Assembly (NCBI RefSeq): GCF_901709675.1
Contig: NC_051098.1
Span: 5,096,000 to 5,159,999, forward strand
Length of the DNA stretch: 64,000 bases
DNA from: Syngnathus acus
Lineage: Eukaryota; Chordata; Actinopteri; Syngnathiformes; Syngnathidae
Direction of reading: 5' to 3'
Shown: positions 1 through 12,817 of the stretch, piece after piece
Position numbering within the stretch: the stretch's first letter is position 1
Layout: every line of letters begins with the position of its first letter
Program-made: the position numbers and the translations under genes
Notes under the pieces: generated by a model
Database searches by the model: none
What the model was told of the DNA's origin: nothing
What the model saw: only the letters and a program-made list of their open reading frames with translations

Positions 1-1384
1 AGTAGTGACCGGTACAGCATGGATAAATGTGTTCTGATTTTTCCCAGCATTGCCAAGGTTTTTGTTCTCGTTCTTTAGTCATTTCACTGCTTTCAAAATA
101 CAGTGGTGCCTTGAGAAATGAGTGACCTGACTTAAGAGTGTTTTGACATAAAAGCACTGACTGTATGGTGGCAGTGGTCAACCCAAGTCACGAACAAGAC
201 CAGATAGCAAACAATTCACAATTTCGAGTAGAAATTTAGTGTCAAAGTAATACACATTCAGAGGGGAAGTCAACCCCAAAATGTTCTTTCCAATAGTATG
301 TTGTATGCACCCCCACTTGTCTAAACACAACATTTTGGTTGATACTGCCCTATTAAGGCAGGGGTGTCAAACTCTTTTTTTTTTCGCAGGCCGCCTTGTA
401 GTCATAGCTTCTTTCGGAGGGCCATTATGACTGTCAACCCAAATAAATGTATGAGCACCTCATATTATATACAGTAAAGCTACAAAACAAACTGACAAAT
501 AACTCGTTTTCAAATCAGATGAGTAAAAACTGGTCAAATATTTTAAAAAAAAAAAAGATATTGTTAGAAGTGAGGACAATTTGCAATTCTAGTAATGACA
601 CACGAATTTGATGCACAATTTGTCTTCGCGGGCCACATAAAATGATGTGGCGGGCCGTACGTGGCCCCCAGGCCTTGAGTTTGACACCTGTGTATTAAGG
701 GGACGACCATTTTGCCGCAAGCTGTCAACTGAAATCGACATCATATTTCCTCAAGTAACAATCAATCAAGGCTCATCTTGCTGGCTGTCACATTACCAAA
801 CTCAAAAAACATCACCCATTCATAGACTGTACCATGTTCCATATTTACAGACAACAACAGAGTATTTTTCAAAAACTTGCATTTTGAGATCCAATTTCAA
901 ATCTAAAAGCCAGTCCTCTGTCCCTGAATTTTGTTTTGAGGTCACAATCCCTTCAGGGGTGTGAGCAGGAGGCTTGCGGGAAAGTGGATACACGCACACA
1001 CACGCACATACGCACACGCAGGTTGCGACTAGCTGGAGGGTAGTGAAGCTGCAGGAGGGGACAAGAACTCCATCAGCAGGCTACAGCCCTGGTTAACACT
1101 GTACAGCAGCAATCTGGCACGGTGTGACAACTCTTGCACAGATAGCATTTGCATAAAATACATTTATAGGAAGAGAGCAAAAGAGATAAAGAGAGTTTTT
1201 TTCTGAGGTGCTTTGCATCTCCTTTCCAACGCCTCTTAGTTGTCCTCCCCTTGCTCCCATGTCCCTCACCTTTTTCCACCTGGCATTGGTGCCCATCCAG
1301 CTTGTCTGTCTTTCCTTCTATCCTTTGCTCTGACCAAACTATCTTATGTCCTCCCCCCCTCCTCCTTTTTTTTTTTACTTTAAG
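1..1384. other. gria4 intron upstream of flop exon
   Basis: Apart from MITE copy 1 and a short CA-rich stretch near 995-1020, this is unremarkable intronic sequence. No exon matching the segment before flip/flop was found, so the exon with the R/G editing codon is further left. Any editing hairpin partner sequence could lie in here, but I could not identify it without the exon. Confidence 0.6.
351..700 (-). mobile_element. hAT-type MITE, copy 1, with 8-bp target duplication
   Basis: The element spans 359-692 and is flanked by identical tattaagg at 351-358 and 693-700. Its ends are inverted: caggggtgtcaaactc at the left, and gagtttgacacctgtg at the right. It is in the opposite orientation to copies 2 and 3. 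An 8-bp duplication with short terminal inverted repeats fits the hAT superfamily. The interior has no coding capacity and includes T- and A-runs. It sits in a gria4 intron upstream of the flop exon. Confidence 0.85.
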
Positions 1385-1499
1385 AAATGCGGTCAACCTG
1401 GCCGTGCTAAAGCTCAACGAGCAGGGCCTGTTGGACAAATTGAAAAACAAGTGGTGGTATGACAAAGGAGAATGTGGCAGCGGGGGAGGGGATTCCAAG
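1385..1499 (+). CDS. gria4: gria4 flop exon (115 bp)
   Basis: The acceptor is a pyrimidine tract ending in aag before 1385 and the donor is AAG|gt at 1499/1500. The first base completes a codon from the upstream exon, so 38 full codons follow. They begin [20 protein letters not shown] and end [21 protein letters not shown] and SGGGDSK are the flop signature. The exon forms the last part of the ligand-binding domain (S2) before M4 and affects desensitisation speed. The upstream exon carrying the R/G editing site is outside the window. Confidence 0.95.
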
Positions 1500-4400
1500 G
1501 TTAGCCCTCTCTGTCTGCCCCACCCATCCTGAGGGAACGGGGGTCAATCAGCGGCTGGGGAGCCTGAGATGGCCCCCATCCTGTAGTAATGCAAGCATCT
1601 GCCCTGGTGAAGAGTGTTGGCAAAGAGCAAAAATGAAGTCCAAAACCTCCTGAGACACCATCTGCTTTGAACGTAGACTCAAGGTTGCAGCTGTTGTCAA
1701 AAGTGTGCACCTTTTCCCACATGAAAAGGTTCAGTGTTCTCACAGCCTACAACACTTGAGCCTTTTAAAGGATAAACATTTCTCTAAAAATACACTTTAT
1801 GGATGGCAGTAAACGTTATCAGACAACTGTAACAACACCAAAGTATCTGACGCTTCTTTCTGAAAGTAAAGAGCAAGGTGATGTGGAGGTTCTGTGAGGA
1901 ATAGATCCAAGAGGACAAGCTCCAAGTGCTGTAAAGGCAGGAATGTTCGCCCCCTAGTGGTGCTCCGGGGAGAGACGTAGACACTAAATTTGAGGAAAGT
2001 GGAAGAAATTCACTTTATCAGAATGGCTAAAGTGTATGTAGGACTGGTAAAATTAAAAATAAGTAAATGTCTTAATAAAAACAAATATAAAAAGCTAATT
2101 GAAAAATAAATGAAAAGTATATATAAATTGATATTTAGATGTATTCATATATTATTTTTGTATTTATTTGTGCATTTATTTTGACATTTAACTTTAATTT
2201 AAAATCTGTTTTATTGTTATTTTTGTGTTTAGTTTTACTTTCATTTTGTATTACATATTTTTTTTGGTCAGTTGGTCCTCCATAAAAGTAACGTATTTGC
2301 TGCAGTTTCACTCAGCGGTATTGTGGATGAATAATTAACAGTGGTATGGTACAATTACACAATAAATATCCAATTTGTTTGTTTTGTATTTCAAATTTTT
2401 TAAATTTATTTTGTGAAAACAATATGCCCAAACCACTTTTGAATTATGATGAAATGTATTCACCGCTACAGAATATCACTTCTACCAGACAGATTCCAAT
2501 CAGATCAAATTATATAGCGATGCTATTGACAAAATAATAATAAAACATATCAGTAATATGGTTAATAAGTACAATGATAAATTATTATAACAATTTTAAT
2601 TTCACAAAGATAAATCTATGCTTTGTTTGGGTGCGAACATTTTTAAGGGAGTTTAATCCTCCAAAGGAGCATAATTATAGAATAACATATAATGATACAA
2701 AGGTAAAATTTTCCTCTTAAATTTGCCTAGGTGTGAAATGCTGAAATACCAAGTATTTCATTGCACACGTTTAACAGTGTCGCAAGCAAAAGGCAATGCC
2801 TATCCTGCATTTTAATCATCCAAATGTAATGTTAAATGCCACAAAGGAGTCAAAAGACTTGCTAAACGTGCTGTGCCAGGCGTTCCACTTTCACCGTCTC
2901 TCCCAGCCACAACACAGAGCTACCACAACGTTCCTGGCTGGACAGTATTTGTGTGCAACTTGCTAAAGAACAAGCTGGGGTAGTATGATTGTGTTACGTG
3001 AAGTGACAAAGGTGGGTCCCACTCATATGTCTGTAGCTCGCGTAGCTCCACTCCCCCCCAGCCCCTCCTCAAGGAGCATACACACATGTACTCAGTGGGA
3101 TCCATGCTAGGTCACTTGCTCTCAACTGATGAAGTACTTGCTAACATTGTGACTGAGCTGTGCAATGCATATATGTGAAAGATTTTAATAACATAAAATA
3201 ACATGTCCTATGATGTTATTTATGTTATTTTTACACGCAAAGAACCCCGGTAAACCTTGCCGTTTTGAAACTGAGCGAAGCGGGCGTCTTAGACAAACTG
3301 AAAAACAAATGGTGGTATGACAAGGGAGAATGTGGACCCAAGGACTCTGGAAGTAAGGTCAGTCCCACGCTGCTACAGCCCAGAATGCTAGCCTGAAACT
3401 TTCATCCTCAACATGCTCCAGATTACTGCAACTACTGTCCTAGCAACACCTCCAAATAATACTACTATATTGTGCTCTACAACAGAAGAGAAATATATTT
3501 TTTATATCAGGATATGGATGTGGTGATAAATCACATTTAGCAAAAAACATCAAATATCTTCAAGCAGATAATCGCTTTCTGTTCAGTTTCTGTAGCAATC
3601 TGTGGCAATCTCATTTTCATTGCACTTAGGCTCAGGAATATAATATTGACGGTGCACTACGCTCACGTTCATCTCATTGTCATAATCGGAAAGCTAAGAC
3701 TAAACACGCAAAATTGTGTTCCAGTGCGTATTTTGAAGACGTATAAATGTACATTTAAGCAAGTAATCCTAGAACCTTAATTTCAAAAGTTTGCAAATTT
3801 GCTCTGCAAAATTACTGTCGTCTTAAACCAGCAACCAAAGCAACAGTTGTTGAGAATTTTTTGCACAGGCGGTGTACTGTAAACAACCACTAAAAATGTC
3901 ATATTCTTAAACAATTACTCAAATATATCACATCCAACTGCAACTGTTTGTTCCCCCTGCAAAATTGGGGAGAAATTATTGAAGGATAAAACATGAACAT
4001 ATTATGCCAAGGATTAAATCTCAATGAGCTAAACCAGAAAGGATGCAAGTTGTTTTGAATGTTTTTGGAAGTGCAGTCATATTTCTTCATTGCTAAGATA
4101 ATTGCCGGCTCTCATCCATTTAAAAGACTGTTAATTTAAGATGTTTATGATATGTTTGGTGCCTACGAGTCTAGACTGTACTGGAGAACTGGTAGTAGGA
4201 GTAGAAGTACTAACTGTAGATATAGAATTGTTTATCGTGAAGCAATGAATGCAGAATCATTCCAGATGCATGACATGATTACAGATTATTGATTTGGAAG
4301 CAATTACAACTGGATGTGTCTAACCCCCTGTACCCTCTTGTCTCTCTTCTCCCCGTTCCTCTTACTTTTTTTTCTTTTTTTATGTTACTCTTTCCATCCC

Positions 4401-7400
4401 ATCTCGAATCTCTTCACTCGCCCCCTGTTTTTATCTTCTTTGATTTTCTTTCACTCTGATAACCATCGACAACATCCCCCCCATTGGCTTCTACCTCACC
4501 CCCTTCCCCAACACAACTCCCCCTCCTGCTCTCCACAGGACAAATCGTCTCAGGCCCTGAGCCTGTCTAACGTGGCCGGGGTCTTCTACATCCTCGTGGG
4601 CGGCCTGGGCCTCGCCATGCTTGTGGCGTTGGTCGAGTTCTGCTACAAGTCGCGGGCCGAAGCCAAACGCATGAAGGTGGACCTTAGTCCCCCCCACTGC
4701 CCCAGCCCCTCCCCAAGCACCCAGAATCTAGCCACTTATAGGGAGGGGTACAACGTGTACGGCTCCGAGGGGGTCAAGATCTAGGGGTAGGATTTAGAGG
4801 CTGCCGTCTAGGTGGGGTCATTATGGTGGTGGTGGTCATGGTGGCGCTGTAGTTTGTTATGTTCATGCCAGAGCCTGTCAATGCGGAACCGTGTTGTTCT
4901 TCATGTGCTCATGACTACGTGCGGTCAAGCATTGTGGAACCAATGATGATTATTTTTGTTGTTGTTTTGTAATGAAATCTTATTTCGGCTATTTTATAGA
5001 CCTAAAACCTTTACGGTACATTTCTTTTGTTGTTATCCTGGTTCCACCGTCTTTGGCTGCAATATAAGGATGAAAATGATGCTGACATGACAGTGGCGGT
5101 GATGCTCATAGCTAATAACACAACTAGACAACTGCATTGTACTCTTCGCTAATTATTAACAAAACAATGGAGCAGGGATGCACAGCTCCATCCTCACATG
5201 CTGTTATATAAGAACAACACTTTAGATGTAGATGATTGTGGTACAATGGAAGTGCATGTTTTGTTTTAGAGAAAGGGCTCGGAATCATATTCAAGTTGAA
5301 ATTGACTCTTCCCACCTCATTAGGAAAAGTATCATAATATTTCTTCCAACTTATCAATACATCACTCTTACATTCACACTTATAGACCAAAACTAATATG
5401 CATGTTTCTGGAATGTGGGAGCAAACTGGAGAATGTCCATACAAGCACCAGGAAACCACACAAACTACACAAAGCCAAATTTCAGAACCTCAGAGTCTGA
5501 ACCGTGAGACAATGTATTGTTTCTTTACGCAACATAGGGTTGGTTTTACACAGACTGTTTCACACAAATATCCTCATTCGACTCACAGCTACAAACTAAT
5601 TATATTCAGCGTAAACACGAGCTTTCATCAGTTATTTTCTCACTTTCAACACTAATGTGATAGAAATCACACTAAGGAAGCCCACGAGTATCAACAGACT
5701 AGTAAGTAAAAACCATTGAGTACTGACATTACAACGGCTAAGGAGTACGGTGACATACAGTAGTTGTGATTTCCATTCAAACAAACATGCAAAAACAACC
5801 CATGCTAGGTGTTTGTTTAGTGGAGCTATGCATCCCTGTTGACCAAAGAGGTGCTAATCCAGCCCTGACAACTTCAAAAGAAGACCAGCATAGCTGCAGG
5901 GGGGAAATTGATCAAAAAACACTTTATGTAGCACAGCTACTTAATGATGTTGAAAAGGGCCGATTAAATGAAGTAAAATGCGCTGACAGTGGCGGAGCTA
6001 GAGGGTGGACCGCAGGGGCATTACCCCCCTCCCCCTGAAATATGCTGGGACCTTCAAGCTGCCAGACCAGATGATAAAAAAAAAAAATTTCCCTAATCAC
6101 CATTTTCTGAAGAATTTTAGGGCTTTGTACAAATAATAGTTTTTTGTTTTGCTTGTTTTTTTGTTTTGTTTAGATACCCCCCCTCCAATATCTGGCCATG
6201 CACACTCATTTAATAAGCACACAACCTCAACTGAAACATTTGGGTTGTGTTACTAAAGTTATACAAATGATATGTGCATCAACATCATTGAGTAGCCTGT
6301 CCATGTAAAGTGGCCCACCCTACTCCAAGCGGTCTCGGCACTTACTCCCTCTCTATAAATCTGAATCCTTGAAATAAAGTTTCACCTTTCTGTTTTCCTT
6401 TGTCTTTCTCAAATCCTCACCTTCCAAAAATGTTCCCTTTTGAAATACAACCTGCCCAATTGTAGAATCACTTCAAGCCGCACCCTATCAAACTCCCCCC
6501 ACCTCACCCCAAACAGCATAGTCACTATAAAATGCAGATGTCAACAATTCACATTGTCACTTTGTTGCCTGCTTGTACCTTTTGCCTTGATCAAGTACGT
6601 CAACATTTAATGCAGTGATTGCCTTTCTGTGTGATCCATGCTTTGGGGGTGCATTCACACCAGGAATTCCAAAGTTGATTTTAGATTGTTGTTTTTTTTA
6701 CGACAAATTCCAATCAATTATTGGTGAAAATCAGTCAAAATTTTAGATTTCTAATACCAAGACTAAAGCATGTATAAAGTGTTTTACTACAAGATTAATT
6801 ACTGGAAATAATTAATAAAATTCAAGAAGCAAATTGTATTCATCTTTAATATTTCTACTAGGCTAACCAGGTTTTACTCCCTAAATACTTTACTTTTCTA
6901 TTGTCAAAGGCTATGGATGAGAGGAACTGCCAATCTGGGGCAAAGGTTTTTGACCGTTTGAGTGTACCCGCTAGTATGTTCGACCATATTTGCAAGTCAT
7001 TCAAACATATTGAATATGGCTATTTACTTACATAAGCGCATACCCTGTGGTATTATAGGAAAATAATAGTAAAACCATGAAAAATACAAACAGTGTTTGC
7101 ATGCTTAAGTTTCTAGCATATTGGTATAATGTAGGCCAAATGCTAAATAAAAGCTTTTTATTATTCACACATGCCCAAGTAGGATACACAGTGGGAAAAA
7201 AATAGTCATAAGTTTGTAGCATTTAGCCTACGAGTTCATTCAAACACCTTTGCAAACACATCCAAACGTATTGACCAGTCAAATATTTTAATTCCACTGT
7301 GGCAATTCCATACGTCGGTGAAATGCAGGTACCACGGGGTACTATTTTTAGTATTTGGCAAGCCAACTACAGTATAGCGATGACATAAAACTGTGTTGGC

Positions 7401-8068
7401 GGGCGCATTATCAAATTCAGCTTGGTTTGGCTTCTTTATTATATTTCAGTGTCCGTAGAAGTCCATTTAGTGATCTCAGTGTACTCACAAATAAAATGTG
7501 TCTTCTTACTGGGCCGACAGCCACATATGAAGAAGTGACTCTTATTCTCCTTCTTTCTTTTTGTTAGCATTTCTCCTCTGAGTGATCTGTTCAATGCAGC
7601 ATAGTTTTTGCACTGCTCTACTTCTATTAAATAGAAAACCAACTCTGACACACTTGAGGGGAGTGAGGCCTGATAGAGTTGAGTCGAGGCAACTTGATGT
7701 GACTGCACCTTCCCAACTTTGTACTTGGAAGCATATTTGTGTGGGTTCCAATTAATATGTATGAAGACTCATGCATGATCACGTCAAATGCATGCGTGCG
7801 TGTTTTGAAAGAAATGGGTGCAATTATAGAACCGTTTTTATGTACAGAAGGTATTTTTCCACACATAATTTGACAAACCTTTTTCCTGCTCTTCCCCATT
7901 TAGCTGTCTTTTTCCGAAGCCATGCGGAACAAGGCCCGTCTGTCCATCACAGGAAGTGTGGGGGAGAACGGCCGCGTTCTAACGCCAGACTGCCCTAAAG
8001 CAGTGCACACTGGCCATGCCACCCTCCGACACCCCGGCCTTGCAGTGGTCTCCACCGGACTGCCCTGA
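1385..8068 (+). CDS. gria4: gria4 (AMPA glutamate receptor subunit GluA4), 3' part of gene
   Basis: This is the 3' end of an AMPA-type ionotropic glutamate receptor gene, encoding a ligand-gated cation channel subunit of excitatory synapses. The visible coding pieces are 1385-1499 (flop), 3243-3357 (flip), 4539-4676 (M4 helix; can read on to a stop at 4782-4784) and 7904-8068 (long C-tail). The GluA4 assignment rests on the long tail (starts [20 protein letters not shown], ends in LP) and the short tail ([15 protein letters not shown]...VKI), both closest to GluA4 as I know it; GluA1 has a related long tail but lacks this short one. All exons upstream (ligand-binding S1, pore, most of S2) lie left of the window. 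Teleosts often have gria4a and gria4b, and I cannot choose between them. Mutually exclusive flip/flop use and alternative tails are known for the family and implied by the exon layout. Confidence 0.95.
3243..3357 (+). CDS. gria4: gria4 flip exon (115 bp)
   Basis: This exon has the same length, phase and frame as the flop exon 1.7 kb upstream, as expected for a mutually exclusive pair that arose by tandem duplication. It begins [20 protein letters not shown] and ends [11 protein letters not shown], the flip signature. The acceptor is ag at 3241-3242 and the donor is AAG|gtcagt. Including both exons would add a second copy of this segment and, because of the 1-nt phase, break the frame. Confidence 0.95.
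4539..4784 (+). CDS. gria4: gria4 M4 exon with read-through short C-tail
   Basis: The exon follows ctctccacag and is in phase 0 with both flip and flop. It encodes a linker, the M4 membrane helix ([20 protein letters not shown]...) and the membrane-proximal [15 protein letters not shown] donor ATGAAG|gtggac lies at 4676/4677 and would join the long-tail exon at 7904. If the donor is not used, translation continues for 35 more codons to a TAG at 4782-4784 and ends [11 protein letters not shown]...VKI, the short-tail type with a C-terminal PDZ-like ligand. Both outcomes are coherent, so both isoforms are probably real. No transcript evidence is available here. Confidence 0.93.
   Translation, partial: DKSSQALSLSNVAGVFYILVGGLGLAMLVALVEFCYKSRAEAKRMKVDLSPPHCPSPSPSTQNLATYREGYNVYGSEGVKI
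4785..7903. other. gria4 last intron / short-isoform 3' UTR
   Basis: This AT-rich sequence separates the short-tail stop from the long-tail exon and has no recognised exons. A stretch near 5398-5470 resembles a badly decayed copy of the tRNA-derived SINE body seen at 13028-13402. A fragment near 5985-6045 looks repeat-like. Neither is secure. Confidence 0.5.
6373..6378 (+). promoter_or_regulatory. candidate polyadenylation signal for short-tail gria4 mRNA
   Basis: AATAAA occurs 1.6 kb after the short-tail stop and before the long-tail exon. A signal in this interval is needed if the read-through isoform is made. The choice of this hexamer among others is a guess. Confidence 0.3.
7904..8068 (+). 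CDS. gria4: gria4 long C-tail exon and stop
   Basis: The acceptor is cttccccatttag before 7904. The frame from the M4 exon donor is phase 0 and gives 54 codons then TGA at 8066-8068. The tail carries [20 protein letters not shown], almost identical to the long GluA4 cytoplasmic tail as I remember it, and ends in LP. The later part ([15 protein letters not shown]) has diverged more. A candidate polyadenylation signal AATAAA lies at 8218-8223, giving a short 3' UTR. Confidence 0.93.
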   Translation: MSFSEAMRNKARLSITGSVGENGRVLTPDCPKAVHTGHATLRHPGLAVVSTGLP

Positions 8069-8217
8069 AAACCAAAAAAGATCCGCTGTGCCTTAGTGAC
8101 ACACCAACATGCAGACTCACATTGAAGGATCACATCAATATTCATCACTTTATCCTCAAATGCCATACAATTTTACATCTTTTCGCTGCCTCTGACTTAT
8201 TTGACTGAAGAAAGTGG

Positions 8218-8223
8218 AATAAA
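8218..8223 (+). promoter_or_regulatory. candidate polyadenylation signal, gria4 long isoform
   Basis: AATAAA lies 150 nt downstream of the long-tail TGA. It is the first such hexamer after the stop. Confidence 0.45.
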
Positions 8224-8682
8224 TGGGAAACAATGTTGTGAACATTGCTATAGTTGGCTGCAGCATTTTTTTTTTTTAAATTAGTTTTGGAGGATTCATC
8301 CAAAAGAGTGATACTTAAAACGCTGAGATGTAACTACCATCATGATGAAGAAAAAACTCTCTTCTTCATTGGACAGTCTCGGCCAATAAGCGGCACCCCT
8401 CAACAACGCCTTACAAAGACAAACATTTATGTTGATCATATTGTCACGGCTGTTGTCATCTCGCCTGCAAAGTGCCAGGGCATCATCTTAGAAGACCACA
8501 AAACTGTAAGCCTGAATTTTGGGGACAATGCAGACTTTGCCATGGAAATTCAAATATGAAAGACAAAGCTTTGTTATTTTTCATGCAGAATGAATTCTTG
8601 TTTCATGCAGCAAGGCAGACAGCCACTATGGAACAGACAAAATCCATTTTGCTGTTTGCGTGGCATAAGATGGCCCCTAGAA

Positions 8683-9010
8683 TACAAACCCCAATTCCAA
8701 TAAAGTTGGGACAATGTGTAAAATGTAAACAATACACTGATTTCTACATCCTTTTTAAACTAGTAGATTCAAATGAATACACCACATGTAGGAGCTCAAA
8801 CTAAATGTTGTTTTTTGTTTCTTTAATTGTTTTTTGTTTGTTTTTTTCAAATATTCAGTATTTGGGAGAATACTTGGGGGGGAAAACACTAATGTTGATG
8901 AACATTTGAAAATTGGAAATCTTGTCTTCATATATTTAAATATACGTTGAAGATTGTCCTGTTATTATATTCTACGCAATGTCCCGACATCATTGGAATA
9001 AGTGTTTGTA
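8683..9010. mobile_element. Tc1/mariner-type MITE flanked by TA
   Basis: The element spans 8685-9008 between TA at 8683-8684 and TA at 9009-9010. The left end reads CAAACCCCAATTCCAAT and the right end, reverse-complemented, reads CAAACACTTATTCCAAT. The imperfect inverted repeats run about 45 bp, with GGGACA in both arms. The interior is non-coding and degraded. It resembles the ends of a Tc1-type family common in fish (known to me from memory). A related single end is at 17357. Confidence 0.7.
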
Positions 9011-12000
9011 AATACGGGTTTGTAACACATCAATAGTCTTTCACCAATAGCTTAACAACCTAGAAATATGAAGAAAAAAAAGCTAACCATTATTGAGGGT
9101 TCAGTTGTATGTACAGATGTGGAAAGAAAAACTAAAAATGGCAAATGAGCTCACAAGACTCAAGAGTGGGACCTTATGGACGTTTGCAAATGACCAAAGC
9201 AATTACGAAATTTGATCCACAAACTTTAAATATAGTTGTCAATTTATGACCATATTCTTTGTGAACACTCAGTCGCAAGTGGCTTAGGACAGTAGACTGT
9301 GACGACCAAAGGTCGACAATCTTCTAGAAAGAAGCTTAGCAGCCAGTGGAATCATGTATGTCCGGTTCAGCGGCTACACTCTTCAGCTACACGTTACCAT
9401 TGCTACTGTCGAGTAATTTAACAAAACATTTCACATACCAGTAACTCGTGTTACATTAAAATCATTGTTTCCCCCTTCCTCTGTACTTTGTGCCACCTTT
9501 TTCACCCAAGTTTCAGGATGCTAAAAATCATCAGTTATGTGTGGTCATAGAGCAACGTATCCTCCAAAAACAGAGAAAGCCTATATTTGGTCTGCATTGA
9601 AGATTATGGCACATTTGGACTTCCGGGGCCCTGAAATGCAGAATGCAGTGATTTGTGACACAAAGAGCCAAAAAAACAAGTGCAAGGGAGACAATGAAAA
9701 CTGTGGTAAATCAGTGGTATGGTTGTGAATGGACTACCTGTGGAGTCCATATGTATCAAGAATACCACAGAAAGTCAAGCCAGTTAAATAAAAAAAGAAA
9801 TCCTCTTTGCACATTTGCAAACAACTGAGTGTCCCAATGTAGTCGCCTATTAGCTGCAAATCATCCATTCATAATGTGAAAGCTTTGATTAATCTGAACC
9901 ATATCAACATGTAGTCTGAATATTTTTCTCTCGGGTAATAAAAAGGCAGTATAAGGCGTTATGAAAGCATCATATCAGAAAGTTTGCTTTTTAAAATTCT
10001 TGTAAATAATGTGTAGCAAAACTCACACTGTCTGTTTTTTAAACATGTTAGATAATTCATTGCAATAATGAGTACAAACTAAAATCGCCACTACTTGTAA
10101 TTAGAATCAAATTGTTTTGATAAATCTACATATTATATATGTAAATATATAGTTATACAAAAACAAAAGACTATCTATATATAAAATATGTCTATAGAGA
10201 TCTATTAAAAATATGGATCCGATTGTCAGAGGCCATGGTATACACTCTGTTACATGGCTTTTTTTGATAACTGGACAATATTAATATGCCACAGTCTTTG
10301 TGCGTCTCACCAAACACTGAAAGCCCATCTGGCATCTCCACCTACACACAGAGATGCACACAAACATACAGATACAAAAACACACAAAGTCGATCGCCTG
10401 AGCACAGCGAAATGGGTTCTGAGGATTTTATCTGTTAGTTTCTTGTGGCTCTGCATTGTTTCCGTATGTTTTTACTTCTAAAGGAGAGGTTGGTCATAGG
10501 TCCACTAAGCTCCACGCTTCAACAGTGGAACCAATGAGAGCACTGAAAGAATGAATAATGGTGACAAACGTGCAGTGTTTGGGGCTTGTAAATGTTGCCT
10601 CGGAGCGAGGTCAGCTGCAAATGTGAAGCCTAGGCAAGCTCACACTGAAGGATTTATTGGCTGTGGATGTATTGATCCAAATTTACCCTAAAGGCATTGG
10701 CCGATGTTTACCTGCTGATGTGATGTAAACATGTATTAAAGTTGATTTCATAGATTGGCATGGCACATTCATGCTCACTGAAATAATAGTGTGACAAATC
10801 TGAAAAATATAAATGGTTCAAGTTTATTTTGTAATGAAGATTTGAGTTTTGCTGCCTCAAAGAGGAAATAAAGGTTTATCCCATATTGATTTCAGTTTCT
10901 GGACAGGAACTATTGCAATATTGGCACCATGCACAGGCTTTTTCGCATCCTTGATGGAGATATGACTGTTAGCAAATAGAGATTGGCATGACACTAAAAT
11001 TCGATGAATGTTGAGAATACTCTCTCACTGTTCTGATCTCTTGAATCCATGATTAGATGTTAGTGTCCAAAAGAATAATAATGTTCAATAGTGGCCCTTC
11101 ACTTTAAGATACAACTACTCTATCCACAAATCCACACACACAACACTTAACAAATAACTTCAATTAGCACAAAATAAGAGAATACAAGTGAAATCCAAGT
11201 TCCTACGCCCTCTGTCAATCATAGACATTTAGCTATTCATTTAAAAACTGGCTTTCATATAGTTAAATTGGATGTCACAGAGTAGCAATCCTGCATCAAA
11301 TATGTGCGAGCAGAATTTAGTGAGGCACAGATAAAAATGATTTTAAAAAAAATAACTTTGGGGTTAACTCATAATTAAAGGGGCTGCAGACAGTTTCAGC
11401 CTGGAATTGTACTGAATGTAAATGAGAAAGAGAATTTTACAATATTGATTCTATATACTGATACTAGATCAATAAAATAATTCATTTCATGCTTCAACCA
11501 CGAAAAAGGTATTTGCTGGGCTGACATGTCAGCATGGCAGTTAGTTTTGTCGTTGTTATTTAAATTCTAGTCAACGTTGAATCTGAACATTCTGTGTGTG
11601 TGTTTTTTTTTCTGCTGCGGGACACATTCACACAACACAGAAGGGATGTTACTAAATTCAGTAGATTGACACTTGAAACAAAGCAGCTTCCAATGTACCA
11701 GATTTCTTGAACACAACTTTTTGGAGCACCCCAAAAAAGTCAAATGGGGAGGAAAGCACTTTTTTTTTAAATGCTGTACCTATTATTGTACATGTTTCAG
11801 TCGATCTAGCTTCAGAATAGACGAGTTTTAATTAGCTAGCGCCATCTGCCGGTTGCTACCAAGTAGCTAAATGAATTTATAATGGAAACACATTTCCCTT
11901 TTTTCCCCTCATCTAGCCATGCATCATTTGCTGATAAAATCTTGAATCCAATGCTTCGTGACCTCAAAATTGGCACTTAAATCTGATGACTTTGACGATT

Positions 12001-12364
12001 ACTTTAAAGGCAACATCTACAGAATGTTATCTTGTAAAAAATCTCGAAGCCTTAAAAGATTGCGTGCAGATCGATTTTATTCAATTTACCAAATACCCTT
12101 TAAAACCCTGGCTTTGATAAAGAGGGATTATGTTAAATCGTTTCCGCTTTAACAGCTGAAATGACTCTTTCAGGGAGCTTTTTTTTTTTAAAGGTTTAGC
12201 ATACCAAAACAGCGTGATGTTTTCTTTCTTAAGGAAAGAATTAGAAATGACCCTTTCAATCACTACAATGCTGTAAATATGGCATTTTTAAAACTGACTT
12301 TATCATGTACTACATTTTATACTAGCAAGTGAATGCATCATTGAGGTGCGCACTTACGGTCGTT

Positions 12365-12652
12365 CCTATTATTGGTCAATTTGCTCAACGCCTCTTGTGA
12401 CATCATCAGCTCTCTTCCGGGGCATGTGTGATAAAGGTAAAATGTAAACAAAGTGCCTACCACATTTTTTCACGATACAACAGTTTCGATCATATAGATG
12501 CTATTGAAACGCGAGTTTACCGTCGCCGTAGAATGTCGGCAATATATTAATTATTACTCACAGAATGCACATGCAACACTCCCCAGCGTGCAATGCTAAT
12601 GTGAGCAAGCCGACAACTTCTGACAGCCACAACTTCTAGTTAAGGAGCCCAA
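12365..12652 (+). promoter_or_regulatory. aasdhppt proximal promoter and 5' UTR
   Basis: Directly upstream of the aasdhppt start are an inverted CCAAT box (ATTGG, 12371-12375), a CRE-like TGACATCA (about 12398-12405) and an ETS-type CTTCCGG (about 12414-12420). There is no clear TATA box, which fits a housekeeping gene. The transcription start was not determined. Confidence 0.4.
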
Positions 12653-12817
12653 ATGTCAGAGGCTGGCGAGCAGATGGGTTCTGTTCGCTGGGCTTTTCGC
12701 TGCGCGTCGTGGACCCCTGGCAGGGCTGACTGGCTGTTTGCTGCACGTTGTATTCAACCGGAAGAGAAAGACCGAATAGGAAAGTTTGTATTTGCTAAAG
12801 ATGCCAAATCAGCCATG
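12653..12817 (+). CDS. aasdhppt: aasdhppt coding exon 1
   Basis: The exon encodes residues 1-55, from MSEAGEQMGSVRWAF through FVFAKDAKSAM, ending ATG|gtgagc in phase 0. It contains the family-typical IQPEEKDRIGKFVFAKDAK segment. Confidence 0.93.

Larger units (their letters stand above)
8224..12652. other. gria4 to aasdhppt intergenic region
   Basis: This 4.4-kb AT-rich spacer contains the TA-flanked MITE at 8685-9008. I found no open frame with recognisable homology. MSANTD4 and KBTBD3, which sit here in mammals as I recall, are not detectable. The last 300 bp form the aasdhppt promoter. Confidence 0.6.
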
